Source: Streptomyces sp. NBC_01276 (GTDB lineage: Bacteria > Actinomycetota > Actinomycetes > Streptomycetales > Streptomycetaceae). From it: DNA of 64,000 nt. The position numbers and the translations under genes were made by a program. Each line of letters starts with the position of its first letter. Position 1 is the first letter of the stretch. Location: assembly GCF_041435355.1 (NCBI RefSeq), contig NZ_CP108442.1:5206501-5270500 (forward strand), in the 5' to 3' direction. Positions 44,091-52,341 of this stretch are shown one piece after another. The notes under the pieces are model-generated. The model ran no database searches and had not been told where the DNA came from. It saw only the letters and a list, made by a program, of their open reading frames with translations.

Positions 44091-45677
44091 CTAGAGCGCG
44101 GACTCCCACCGCAGCGTCGTCCCCCGGGCCCCCGCCTCGGTACGGCCGTCGTCCGTGACCGTCAGGCGGACCCGGGTCCGGGTCGCGTCCACCCGGACCT
44201 GGATGGAGGTGACCCCCGAGCGCCGGTGGGCCGCGGCCAGGGCGCCGCGCAGGGCGGAGAGCAGGTCGCCCGCCACCGGATCCGGGACCAGTGCGTCCAC
44301 CGCCCCCGTGAAGTGCACCGACGGCTGGAAGCCCAGGGGCACCGCCGCCCCGCCGGTCTCGCGCAGGACCCGGCCCCGGAAGGTCGCGGGGGCGTCGCTC
44401 GGGGGCTGCTGGAGGGCGAAGATGGCCGTGCGGACCTCCTGGATGGTGGAGTCCAGTTCGTCCACGGCCCGGCTCAGTTCCTCCCCGACCGTGTCCCCCG
44501 ACGGGGCGTTCGAGGAGCGCCGCCGGGTGCTCTCCAGCATCATCTCCGTGGCGAACAGCCGCTGGACCACCAGGTCGTGGAGGTCGCGGGCGATCCGGTC
44601 CCGGTCCTCGTACACCGCGAGCTGTTCGCGGTCGTGCTGGGCGTCGGCCAGGACCAGGGCCAGTGCCGCCTGCGAGGCGAACTGCGAGGCCAGCAGCCGG
44701 TCCACCGCGTCGTACGCGGGCCCGCCCCTGGCCCGCGGCAGGGCGAGGGTGCCGATCAGCTGGCCGCCGCTCTGGAGCGGCAGCATCATGCTGGGGCCGA
44801 AGCGTTCCCGTACGTGGGTGGTCATCCGGGGATCGGTCGCGGAGTCCTCGATGAAGACCGGCTCCCCGCCCAGGAGCTGCTCCAGCACCGCCGATCCGGG
44901 GGCGATGGCCGTGCCGACCAGGTCGCCGGGGTCCCCGTGCGTGGAGGCGGCGACGATCTCCATGCCGCCCTCCGGGGTCGGCTGGAGCACCACCCCGGCC
45001 GCGGCGTCCGCGAGGAGCCGGGCGCGCTCGGCCACGCACATCAGGGCGTCGGCCGCCGGACGCCCCGCCAGCAGGGTGGTGGTCACGGCCGCGGCGCCCT
45101 CGATCCAGCGCTCCCGGCGGCGGGCGGTCTCGTAGAGGCGGGCGTTGCCGATCGCTATGCCCGCCTGCGAGGCCAGGACCCGGACCAGCGCGAGGTCCTC
45201 CTCGGTGAAGGGGCCGCCGCCGGCCTTCTCGGTGAGGTAGAGGTTGCCGAACACCTCGGTGTGCACCCGGATGGGCACGCCGAGGAAGCTGCGCATGGGC
45301 GGGTGGCCGGGCGGGAAGCCCACCGAGCGGGGGTCCTTGGTCAGGTCGTCCAGCATCAGCGGCCGCGGGTCGTCGACGAGCGCACCGAGCACGCCCGAGC
45401 GTCCGTCGGGCAGGCGGGCGACGGCGGCCCGTTCGGCCTCGCTCATCCCGGCGGTGAACAGCCGGGTCAGCCGGGCGCGCTCGGGGTCGACGACCCCGAG
45501 CGCGCCGTACCGCGCCCCGCACAGTTCGGCGGCGGACTCCACGATGTGCTGGAGGGTGGTCCGCAGCTCCAGCTCGGAGCCGACGTTGAGGACCGCCTCC
45601 AGGAGCACGGGAAGGCTGGACGGCTCTTCCGGTGCCGCGGCCGGCCGGGGTTGCGGATTCTGTGGGTCCGGCGTCAT
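44091..45677 (-). CDS. GAF-domain histidine kinase-like protein with eroded ATPase domain
   Basis: A 528-residue cytosolic DevS-like protein: two GAF domains (about 25-180 and 195-345) and a HisKA_3 dimerisation helix with the phospho-acceptor motif DRIARDLHDLVVQRLFA near residue 367. The ATPase domain is short and altered: the N-box position reads ALRGALAAAHRRSG instead of an Asn-rich helix, TDDGR of the G1 box is followed at once by the final strand GTTLRWESAL, and the G2 box (GLxNLRERA) is missing. Kinase activity is doubtful. The start overlaps the mbl stop by 4 bp (45674-45677). Confidence 0.85.
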   Translation of the reverse strand: MTPDPQNPQPRPAAAPEEPSSLPVLLEAVLNVGSELELRTTLQHIVESAAELCGARYGALGVVDPERARLTRLFTAGMSEAERAAVARLPDGRSGVLGALVDDPRPLMLDDLTKDPRSVGFPPGHPPMRSFLGVPIRVHTEVFGNLYLTEKAGGGPFTEEDLALVRVLASQAGIAIGNARLYETARRRERWIEGAAAVTTTLLAGRPAADALMCVAERARLLADAAAGVVLQPTPEGGMEIVAASTHGDPGDLVGTAIAPGSAVLEQLLGGEPVFIEDSATDPRMTTHVRERFGPSMMLPLQSGGQLIGTLALPRARGGPAYDAVDRLLASQFASQAALALVLADAQHDREQLAVYEDRDRIARDLHDLVVQRLFATEMMLESTRRRSSNAPSGDTVGEELSRAVDELDSTIQEVRTAIFALQQPPSDAPATFRGRVLRETGGAAVPLGFQPSVHFTGAVDALVPDPVAGDLLSALRGALAAAHRRSGVTSIQVRVDATRTRVRLTVTDDGRTEAGARGTTLRWESAL

Positions 45678-46711
45678 TCGGACAGCGGGTTGAGGACCAT
45701 GGGGGCGATCTTTCCTTCGAGGATCGCGCCGAGACCCATCACGGCGCACACGTCGGGCCGTTCCGCGATGGCCACGGGCATTCCGGTCGCGTCCCGCAGC
45801 ATCTGGTCCAGGCCCGGCAGCAGGGCGCTGCCTCCCACCATCATGATCCCCCGGTCCGTCAGGTCCGCGACCAGGTCGGGCGGGCACTCCCGGAGGATCT
45901 TGCCGATGCCGTCCAGGACGGCGGTCAGGGGGGTGTGGATGGCGTCCCGGACGGCCGCGGTGTCCACGTGGACGGAGCGGGCGAGTCCCGTGGCCACGTC
46001 GCGGCCGTGGATGAGGGTGGAGGCCGGGCCCTCGGCGGTGATGCCGTTGCCGTGCAGGGCCAGTTGCAGGGGGCGCACCGCCTGGCTCGGCAGCATCAGC
46101 TCGTGCGCGTGCCGCAGGTGCTGGACCACGGCGTGGTCGATGGCCTCGCCGCCGACGGGGATCCGCTCGGCGGTGACGATCGAGCCGAGGGAGAGGACCG
46201 CCACCTGGGTGGCCGCCGCCCCGCACACCATGATCATCGTCGCGGTCGGCTGCTCCACGGGCAGGCCGCAGCCGACGGCCGCCGCGATCAGGGTGTCGAC
46301 CAGTTCGACGCGGCGGGCGCCGAGCCCGACGAGGGTCTCGACGGTCGCCCGCTGGGCGAGCGGGTCGGCGTCGTGCGGGGTGCAGGCGGCTGCCCGCAGC
46401 CGCGGCTTGCGGCGCAGGGCGCGCCGCAGCTTCTCGCCGAGGAGGTGACGCAGCATCCGCTGGGCCATCTCGATGTCGACCACGGTGCCGCCGGAGACGG
46501 GCCGTACGACCCGGATGTAGTCGGGCGTGCGGCCCGTCATCCGCTCGGCGAAGGAGCCGACGGCGATGAGCGCGCCGGTCCGCGTGTTCACCGCGGCGAC
46601 GCTGGGCTCGTCGACGACCAGTCCGGCTCCCTTGACGTAGACGCGGGTCCTGGCGGCCCCCAGGTCGACGGCGACGTGGCAGCGGCGCAACTGCTCAAGA
46701 CTGACGGTCAC
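45674..46711 (-). CDS. mbl: MreB-like cytoskeletal protein Mbl
   Basis: A 345-residue actin-like protein: VAVDLGAARTRVYVKGAG (phosphate 1), connect and phosphate 2 strands (MIMVCGAAATQVAVLSLG), and adenosine motif GIMMVGGSALLPGLDQML. It is shorter and more divergent than MreB, with changes in the nucleotide loops, as known for Streptomyces Mbl, which acts with MreB in spore-wall synthesis. GTG 46711 has GGGAGGA six bases upstream. It is translationally coupled to the GAF kinase-like gene. Confidence 0.9.
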   Translation of the reverse strand: MTVSLEQLRRCHVAVDLGAARTRVYVKGAGLVVDEPSVAAVNTRTGALIAVGSFAERMTGRTPDYIRVVRPVSGGTVVDIEMAQRMLRHLLGEKLRRALRRKPRLRAAACTPHDADPLAQRATVETLVGLGARRVELVDTLIAAAVGCGLPVEQPTATMIMVCGAAATQVAVLSLGSIVTAERIPVGGEAIDHAVVQHLRHAHELMLPSQAVRPLQLALHGNGITAEGPASTLIHGRDVATGLARSVHVDTAAVRDAIHTPLTAVLDGIGKILRECPPDLVADLTDRGIMMVGGSALLPGLDQMLRDATGMPVAIAERPDVCAVMGLGAILEGKIAPMVLNPLSE

Positions 46712-46932
46712 GGCAGATCCTCCCGAGTGCGCTGACGCAAGAAGACCGGCGGTTGCCGGTCGCAATTCATATCTTCTCGGGTAAATGGGTCAACCCGCCC
46801 GTTGAAATGCTCCGGGTGGGGTGGGGCGCATGCGTCCCGGGGTGCTGCACTGGGGTGGATTTCTGTACCGACAGGCACCACCATGCGCGCACCGCCCGCG
46901 CTACCGGCGCGTAACAAGGTAAAGGGGACCCG

Positions 46933-47631
46933 ATGCTGACGACCCGCCAGGCGATCCTGGCCCTCCCGGCCCTCTGCCTCGCCCTCCTCGCGCCCGTCCC
47001 GGCCCACGCGCAGGACGCCCCGGCCGTCCGGGCCGCGCCGCGCGTTCCGGTGGTCTTCGTCCACGGCTACAACGCCGACCCTGGCGTCTGGGGCGCCCTG
47101 CGCGAGGACCTGCGCGCCGACGGGTACGCGGACTCGGAGCTCTTCTCCTGGGGTTACGACACCCATCAGTCGGTCAACGAGGTGCTCTCCGGACGGCTCG
47201 CCGCCTACGTCGACCAGGTCCGCCGGCAGACGGGCGCGGCCCGGGTGGACATCGTCGGCCACTCCTTCGGGTCGCTCGTCAGCCGCTGGTACGTCAGGTT
47301 CGGGGGCGGAGCCGCGGCCGTGGACCACTGGGTCTCCCTGGCCGGCCCCAACCACGGCACCTCCACCGCCTGGGCGTGCGCCCTGTGGGACCAGGCGTGC
47401 CGGGACATGACCCCCGGGTCGTACGTGGTGAAGAACCTGGCCTCGGGGGACGAGACCCCGGGCGCGGTGAAGTACGCGACGTTCTGGTCGGCGTGCGACG
47501 AGGTGGTCAACCCGGACGACAGCGTCCCGCTCGCCGGGGCCCTCAACACGCCGGTCGGCTGCCTGAAGCACAACGACCTGCTCGGCGACGAGGCCACCTC
47601 GGCCGGTGTCCGGGCCTTCCTCGCCTCCTAG
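46933..47631 (+). CDS. Secreted lipase/esterase (alpha/beta hydrolase)
   Basis: A 232-residue secreted hydrolase: signal peptide to about AHA-QD (residue 27), oxyanion segment VVFVHGYNADPGVWG, nucleophile elbow VGHSFGS, catalytic Asp in DDSVPLAGA and His in CLKHNDLLG. Four cysteines in the second half probably form disulphides. It resembles Streptomyces/Bacillus LipA-type lipases. ATG 46933 follows AAAGGGG. Divergent from mbl. Confidence 0.9.
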   Translation: MLTTRQAILALPALCLALLAPVPAHAQDAPAVRAAPRVPVVFVHGYNADPGVWGALREDLRADGYADSELFSWGYDTHQSVNEVLSGRLAAYVDQVRRQTGAARVDIVGHSFGSLVSRWYVRFGGGAAAVDHWVSLAGPNHGTSTAWACALWDQACRDMTPGSYVVKNLASGDETPGAVKYATFWSACDEVVNPDDSVPLAGALNTPVGCLKHNDLLGDEATSAGVRAFLAS

Positions 47632-47682
47632 GCCCTGCGACCCCGCGGCCCCGCGGCCCCGCGGCCGGCCGGCCGGGTCCGG

Positions 47683-48276
47683 TCAGGCGGCCGGTCCTTC
47701 GGGGCGTGCCGCGTCCCCGGGCTGCACCCGCTGGAGCAGGCCGTACGTGAACTCCGCGACCAGCGGCCGCCCGGACGCGGTGAACGCCAGGCGCCAGCGG
47801 GTCGGCGCGGTGCCCTCCATCGGCCGCGCCGGGGGGAAGGCCCGCGCCACCTCGTCCACCGTCGCCGACCAGGGCCGCAGGTCCTCGGCCGCCGTGAGGA
47901 CGGGCCCCGGTGCGCCCGGGGCCCGGACCAGCCACTCGTTCCACACCGCCCCGTCCGGCGCGGCCAGCACCTCGAAGCGCAGCCCCGGCCAGAGCCGCAC
48001 CGGCCACAGCAGCGCCTCGCACTCCAGGTCCCCGATCCGGCGCCGCTCGGCGGACTCCGGCGGTCCCAGCACCGACCGGTAGCGGGCCAGGGCCCCGCGG
48101 GAGCGCGGCGAGCGGACCATCGCCTGCCAGCGCCGGTTGGCCTCCCGCTGTTCGGCGAGCGTGGCGCCGAGGCGCAGCCGGGCCTCCTCGGCCAGGTCCG
48201 GCTGGAAGTCCGCCATCCGCCGCAGCAGCACCAGCTGGAAGGCGGCGGGACCGAAGGAGCCGGGGGTCGCGGTCAT
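47683..48276 (-). CDS. Hypothetical protein
   Basis: A 197-residue soluble protein with no signal peptide, rich in Trp and Arg (LLWPVRLWPGLRFEVLAAPDGAVWNEWLVRAP). The N-terminal 60 residues look helical and the remainder beta-rich. ATG 48276 is chosen because it gives a compact start before the divergent gene; no ribosome site is seen. The open frame to 48480 overlaps the divergent gene and is rejected. No family was recognised. Confidence 0.65.
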   Translation of the reverse strand: MTATPGSFGPAAFQLVLLRRMADFQPDLAEEARLRLGATLAEQREANRRWQAMVRSPRSRGALARYRSVLGPPESAERRRIGDLECEALLWPVRLWPGLRFEVLAAPDGAVWNEWLVRAPGAPGPVLTAAEDLRPWSATVDEVARAFPPARPMEGTAPTRWRLAFTASGRPLVAEFTYGLLQRVQPGDAARPEGPAA

Positions 48277-48354
48277 GGAGGCAACGATTCCACACAGGAT
48301 CCTTACGTTCCCGGAATGCCGTTGTTGCCGAGAGCGGCATAGCCTGCGGGCGCC

Positions 48355-49074
48355 ATGAACTACTGCCCCGCCTGCCACAGACACCTCAACGGCGCGCTCG
48401 CCTGCGCCGGGTGCGGAACTCCGGCCGAGTACCTGACGGTCGCCCCGCCGCCCGGCCCCGCGGTGCCGCCGGCCCCGCAACCCGCCCTGGCGGAGGTGTT
48501 CGCCGACTCCCTCGTGGTGCTCTCGACGCCGAACGAGGGGCGCGCGGGTACCCGCCGCAGGGCAGTCACCCAGCGCAGGCGCCGCCGGACCGTGCTGACG
48601 GTCGGCCTCGGGCTGCTGCTGGCGACCGGGGGCTCGATGGCGGTGGCCCGGATCGTGACGGGTGACGAGGGCGTCGACCGGGCCGCCGAGGTGGTGCTGA
48701 CGGACGACGGTCCGAAGGATCCGGAGCCGCTGCCCAGCCTGGGGGGCGGGCCCGCCGCGCCGTCGGCCCTGCCTTCGGCGAAGGCCGCCGCGGGGGCGGC
48801 GAAGTCGGCCGGGGCCGGGGGCGGGCCGAGCGGGTCCGCGCAGCCGTCGGCGGGAGTGAGCGCCTCCGCCACCGGGACGGCGGGGCCGTCGCAGGGCGCT
48901 CCCGGCGACGGGGCGTCCGTACGGCCGTCGACGTCGGGCAGGCCCGGGCCCGGTGCCACCGGTACGGCGAAGCCGCCCGGGAAGCCCCCGAAGCCGTCCG
49001 CGACGACCCCCGCGCCGACGCCCACGCCGAAGCCGACCAAGACCTGCGTGTTCTGGTTCTTCGGCTGCTCCTGA
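48355..49074 (+). CDS. Zinc-ribbon single-pass membrane protein with Cys-containing C-terminus
   Basis: A 239-residue protein: N-terminal zinc ribbon (YCPACHRHL ... CAGCGTP), basic stretch RRRAVTQRRRRRTVL, one membrane helix (TVGLGLLLATGGSMAVARI, about 83-100), then a 130-residue Pro/Ser/Ala/Gly linker outside the cell ending in CVFWFFGCS. The last nine residues, with two Cys and a hydrophobic core, look like a dedicated terminal motif. The ribbon should be cytosolic and the tail external. A TAGCCT hexamer lies nine bases before the ATG. Function unknown. Confidence 0.75.
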   Translation: MNYCPACHRHLNGALACAGCGTPAEYLTVAPPPGPAVPPAPQPALAEVFADSLVVLSTPNEGRAGTRRRAVTQRRRRRTVLTVGLGLLLATGGSMAVARIVTGDEGVDRAAEVVLTDDGPKDPEPLPSLGGGPAAPSALPSAKAAAGAAKSAGAGGGPSGSAQPSAGVSASATGTAGPSQGAPGDGASVRPSTSGRPGPGATGTAKPPGKPPKPSATTPAPTPTPKPTKTCVFWFFGCS

Positions 49075-49130
49075 CGCGTCCTGCCCTGACGCGCCTTGCC
49101 CTGACGTGGCCTGCCCTGACGCGGCCCGCG
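49071..49130 (+). repeat. Four 15-bp tandem repeats after the zinc-ribbon gene
   Basis: CTGACGCGTCCTGCC-like units begin at 49071, 49086, 49101 and 49116, starting within the stop codon of the preceding gene, so each copy carries a TGA. Confidence 0.85.
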
Positions 49131-49167
49131 GGTCGCGCGGGCCGGTGCCCGCGCGTGCCGGGGTGCG

Positions 49168-49590
49168 CTAGGCCAGCATGCGCCTGAGCAGGTCCCGCAG
49201 GGCCGTGCGCTCCTCGACGGAGAGCCCGGCGAGCGGTTCGCGCGCGAAGTCCAGCGACTCGCGCAGCCGCTCCGCGGTCTGGAGCCCCTCAGCGGTGGGG
49301 GCGGCCAGCTTCACCCGGCGGTCGGCCGGGTCCGGGCGGCGTTCGACCAGGCCGCGGGTCTCCAGCCGGTCGACGATGCCGGTCACGTTCGAGGGCTCGC
49401 AGCGCAGCTTCTGTGCGATGCGGCGCATGGGGAGCGGCTCCAGGGACAGCAGCGTCAGCACCCTGGCCTGGGCGCCGGTGAGCTGGTGGCTGGCGGCCGC
49501 GTCCTCGTACTCCGTGTGGTAGCGGGCCACGACATCGCCGATGAGCTCGACGACCTCGACGGTCACTGGGTCTGCGCGACGACTGGGCAT
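49168..49590 (-). CDS. MarR family transcriptional regulator
   Basis: A 140-residue winged-helix regulator (LTGAQARVLTLLSLEPLPMRRIAQKLRCEPSNVTGIVDRLETRGLVERR, wing DPADRRVKL). It is divergent from an NADP-dependent oxidoreductase and Ohr genes. It has one Cys (LRCEPSN) in the recognition region but not the N-terminal sensing Cys of OhrR, so peroxide sensing would need another mechanism. Two inverted 18-bp operator-like copies lie between it and the oxidoreductase. Confidence 0.9.
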   Translation of the reverse strand: MPSRRADPVTVEVVELIGDVVARYHTEYEDAAASHQLTGAQARVLTLLSLEPLPMRRIAQKLRCEPSNVTGIVDRLETRGLVERRPDPADRRVKLAAPTAEGLQTAERLRESLDFAREPLAGLSVEERTALRDLLRRMLA

Positions 49591-49608
49591 GGATCCAGCG
49601 TACCCATT

Positions 49609-49660
49609 TACTTGACAACATGAAATATCCAGGAGCATGGTTGTTTCACGTTGTGAAGTA
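49609..49660. promoter_or_regulatory. Paired operator-like sites between marR and oxidoreductase genes
   Basis: Plus strand 49643-49660 reads GTTTCACGTTGTGAAGTA (containing the dyad TTCAC-GTT-GTGAA); the minus strand of 49609-49626 reads ATTTCATGTTGTCAAGTA. They match at 15 of 18 positions and face each other. Confidence 0.65.
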
Positions 49661-49697
49661 TTCCTTCGTCCCGCACAGCTTCCCCCAGGAGTTCCGC

Positions 49698-50720
49698 ATG
49701 TCTCAGATCCCCGCCGTCAGCCGCGAGTGGCACCTCGTCCGCCGTCCGCAGGGGTGGCCGGTCGCCGAGGACTTCGCCCTGCGCGAGGCGCCCGTCTCCG
49801 CCGAGCCCGCCCCCGGCCGGATCCTGGTCCGCAACCTCCACATGTCCGTGGACCCCTACATGCGCGGCCGGATGAACGACGCCAAGTCCTACATCCCGCC
49901 CTTCCAGCTCGACGAGCCGATGCAGGGCGGTGCGGTCGGCGAGGTCGTCGCCTCCGCCGCCGAGGGCTTCGCGGTCGGCGACCACGTCCTGCACAGCCTG
50001 GGCTGGCGCGAGTACGCCGACCTCGACGCGCAGCACGCCGTCAAGGTCGACGCCTCCCTCGCCCCGCTCTCCGCCTACCTCGGCGTCCTCGGCATGCCGG
50101 GCCTGACCGCCTACGCCGGCCTCTTCGAGGTGGCCTCCTTCAAGGAGGGCGACGCCGTCTTCGTCTCGGGCGCGGCGGGTGCCGTCGGCAGCCTCGTCGG
50201 CCAGTTCGCCAAGATCAAGGGCGCCTCCCGGGTGATCGGCTCCGCCGGCTCGGACGAGAAGGTGGCGCTGCTCACGGAGAAGTACGGCTTCGACGCCGCC
50301 TTCAACTACAAGAACGGCCCCGTCGCCGAGCAGCTGCGGGCCGCCGCGCCCGAGGGCATCGACGTCTACTTCGACAACGTCGGCGGGGACCACCTGGAAG
50401 CCGCCATCTCCGCCCTGAACGTGCACGGCCGCGCCACCCTGTGCGGGGCCATCGCGGGCTACAACGACACCGAGCCCGCCCCCGGCCCGCGCAACCTCAT
50501 GGCCGTCATCGGCAAGCGCCTGCGCCTCCAGGGCATCCTGGTCGGCGACCACTACGGGCTCCAGCAGCAGTTCGTCAAGGACGTGGCCGGATGGCTGGCC
50601 TCCGGCGAGCTGCGCTACGACGAGACGGTCGTCGAGGGCGTCGAGAACGCGGCCGGGGCCTTCCTCGGAATGCTGCGCGGAGAGAACACCGGAAAGATGA
50701 TCGTTTCTTTCACCGGTTAG
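49698..50720 (+). CDS. NADP-dependent oxidoreductase, MDR superfamily (leukotriene B4 dehydrogenase/CurA-like)
   Basis: A 340-residue zinc-independent medium-chain reductase: MSVDPYMRGRM signature, VSGAAGAVGSLVGQFAKIKG nucleotide-binding fold, and YFDNVGGDHLEAAI. Relatives reduce the double bond of alpha,beta-unsaturated ketones and aldehydes, including lipid-peroxidation products. ATG 49698 follows CAGGAGTT. Upstream are paired sites probably bound by the divergent MarR; downstream is ohr. Confidence 0.92.
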   Translation: MSQIPAVSREWHLVRRPQGWPVAEDFALREAPVSAEPAPGRILVRNLHMSVDPYMRGRMNDAKSYIPPFQLDEPMQGGAVGEVVASAAEGFAVGDHVLHSLGWREYADLDAQHAVKVDASLAPLSAYLGVLGMPGLTAYAGLFEVASFKEGDAVFVSGAAGAVGSLVGQFAKIKGASRVIGSAGSDEKVALLTEKYGFDAAFNYKNGPVAEQLRAAAPEGIDVYFDNVGGDHLEAAISALNVHGRATLCGAIAGYNDTEPAPGPRNLMAVIGKRLRLQGILVGDHYGLQQQFVKDVAGWLASGELRYDETVVEGVENAAGAFLGMLRGENTGKMIVSFTG

Positions 50721-50784
50721 GCTCACTCCACACCGTCGCGATCGTGGGCGCGCATCGCGGCGATTCATCTGGAGGATCCACTTC

Positions 50785-51210
50785 ATGTCCATCACGCAGT
50801 CCGACGTCGCGTACACCGCTGTCGCCACCGCCGAAAACGGCCGTGACGGCCGCGTCGCCACCAACGACGGGCAGCTCGACGTCGTCGTGAACCCGCCGAA
50901 GGAGCTCGGCGGCAGCGGCGCCGGCACCAACCCGGAGCAGCTGTTCGCCGCCGGCTACAGCGCCTGCTTCCAGGGTGCCCTCAGCGTCGCGGCCCGCAAC
51001 GAGAACGTCGACGTCGCCGGCTCCACCGTGACCGCCGAGGTCGGCATCGGCAAGAACGACGAGGGCTTCGGCATCATCGTCAAGATCACGGCCTCGATCC
51101 CGACCGTGGACGCGGCCGTCGCCAAGGACCTGGTCGAGAAGGCGCACCAGATCTGCCCGTACTCCAAGGCGACCCGCGGCAACATCTCGGTCGAGCTGAA
51201 CGTCGCCTGA
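50785..51210 (+). CDS. ohr: Organic hydroperoxide resistance protein
   Basis: A 141-residue Ohr/OsmC thiol peroxidase reducing organic hydroperoxides with dihydrolipoyl proteins. Catalytic Cys61 (YSACFQG) and Cys124 (HQICPYS) are present. ATG 50785 follows CTGGAGGATC. It lies on the same strand as the MDR reductase with 64 bases between, and may share its control. Confidence 0.95.
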   Translation: MSITQSDVAYTAVATAENGRDGRVATNDGQLDVVVNPPKELGGSGAGTNPEQLFAAGYSACFQGALSVAARNENVDVAGSTVTAEVGIGKNDEGFGIIVKITASIPTVDAAVAKDLVEKAHQICPYSKATRGNISVELNVA

Positions 51211-51248
51211 CCGCACGCCGCGTCCGCGTCCTGACGGAACGCGAGTGA

Positions 51249-51278
51249 GGGCCGCACCCCCTCGGGGGTGCGGCCTTC
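51249..51278 (+). terminator. Terminator after ohr
   Basis: Stem GGCCGCACCCCC / GGGGGTGCGGCC with a 2-nt loop, followed by TTCG. Confidence 0.85.
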
Positions 51279-51296
51279 GCCGTCTAAACTGCCTCC

Positions 51297-52316
51297 ATGC
51301 GTGATCTTGCGGGGGGATTCCGGTACTTGCTGGCCGGACAGAGATGGGTGTTCCGGAACGGCCGATGGCTGGGCTTCGGCCTGCTGCCGGGCCTGGTCTC
51401 GCTGCTGCTCTACGCCGCGGCCCTGACCGGGCTCTTCTACGGCGCCGACGACTTCACCGCCTGGGCCACGCCCTTCGCCTCGGACTGGTCCTCGCCCTGG
51501 CTCGGCCTCTTCCGCGGCTTCCTGACCGCGCTGGTCATCTCCCTCGGGCTGTTCCTCACGGTGATCACCTTCACCGCCGTGACCCTGCTCGTCGGCCAGC
51601 CCTTCTACGAGTCCCTCTCGGAGCAGGTCGACCGCACCGAGGGCGGCGAGGTCCCCGAGTCGGGGCGCTCGTTCTGGGAGGACCTGTGGATCTCCGCCCG
51701 GGACAGCCTGCGGCTGCTGGTGCGCGTGCTGCTCTACGGGATCCTGCTGTTCGCCCTCGGCCTCATCCCGGTCGTCGGCCAGACCGTCGTCCCGGTGATC
51801 GGCTTCCTGGTCTCCGGGTTCTTCCTCACCCAGGAACTCACCTCCGTCGCCCTCCAGCGGCGCCGCGTCGACCTCGACGAGCAGCTGGCCCTGCTGCGCG
51901 GACGGCGTGCGCTGGCGCTCGGCTTCGGGGTGCCGCTGGTGCTGGTGTTCCTGATCCCGCTGGTCGCGGTCTTCCTGATGCCGGGTGCCGTGGCGGGGGC
52001 GACCCTGATGGCGCGCGAGCTGACCGGCGAGGACGGGGAGCGGGACGGGGAGCCGGCCGGCGAGCGCGACGGTGAGCCCCACACCGCGCAGGCCCCCGCG
52101 CCCGCCTGGGCCCCGGCTCCGGCGCAGGCCCCGGGATACCCGCAGGCGCAGGCGTACCCGCAGGCCCCGGGATACCCGCAGCCCCAGGCGTACCCGCAGG
52201 CATATCCCCAGCCCCAGGCCCAGGCGTATCCCCAGCCCCAGGCATACCCCCAGGCCCCCGCACACCCCCAGCCCCCGGCCCCCGGTTTCGGGCCGCCTCC
52301 GCCCTCGTACCCGTAG
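51297..52316 (+). CDS. EI24-domain membrane protein with PQA-repeat tail
   Basis: A 339-residue membrane protein of the EI24/CysZ-like family: hydrophobic segments at about 25-45, 75-100, 145-175 and 205-235, with GRWLGFGLLPGLVSLLLYA and VGQPFYESLSEQVD typical of the domain. The last 85 residues are a cytosolic tail of Tyr-Pro-Gln-Ala repeats. A TAAACT hexamer at -12 to -7 of the ATG and absence of a ribosome site suggest a leaderless transcript. Transport substrate unknown. Confidence 0.85.
   Translation: MRDLAGGFRYLLAGQRWVFRNGRWLGFGLLPGLVSLLLYAAALTGLFYGADDFTAWATPFASDWSSPWLGLFRGFLTALVISLGLFLTVITFTAVTLLVGQPFYESLSEQVDRTEGGEVPESGRSFWEDLWISARDSLRLLVRVLLYGILLFALGLIPVVGQTVVPVIGFLVSGFFLTQELTSVALQRRRVDLDEQLALLRGRRALALGFGVPLVLVFLIPLVAVFLMPGAVAGATLMARELTGEDGERDGEPAGERDGEPHTAQAPAPAWAPAPAQAPGYPQAQAYPQAPGYPQPQAYPQAYPQPQAQAYPQPQAYPQAPAHPQPPAPGFGPPPPSYP
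52125..52280 (+). repeat. Imperfect repeats coding a YPQAQ/YPQA tail
   Basis: GCGTACCCGCAGGC-like words recur through the 3' end of the EI24 gene in a period of 15-18 bases, diverging more than the other minisatellites here. Confidence 0.75.
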
Positions 52317-52341
52317 GGCCGCCCCCGGCCGGCGCCGCGCC

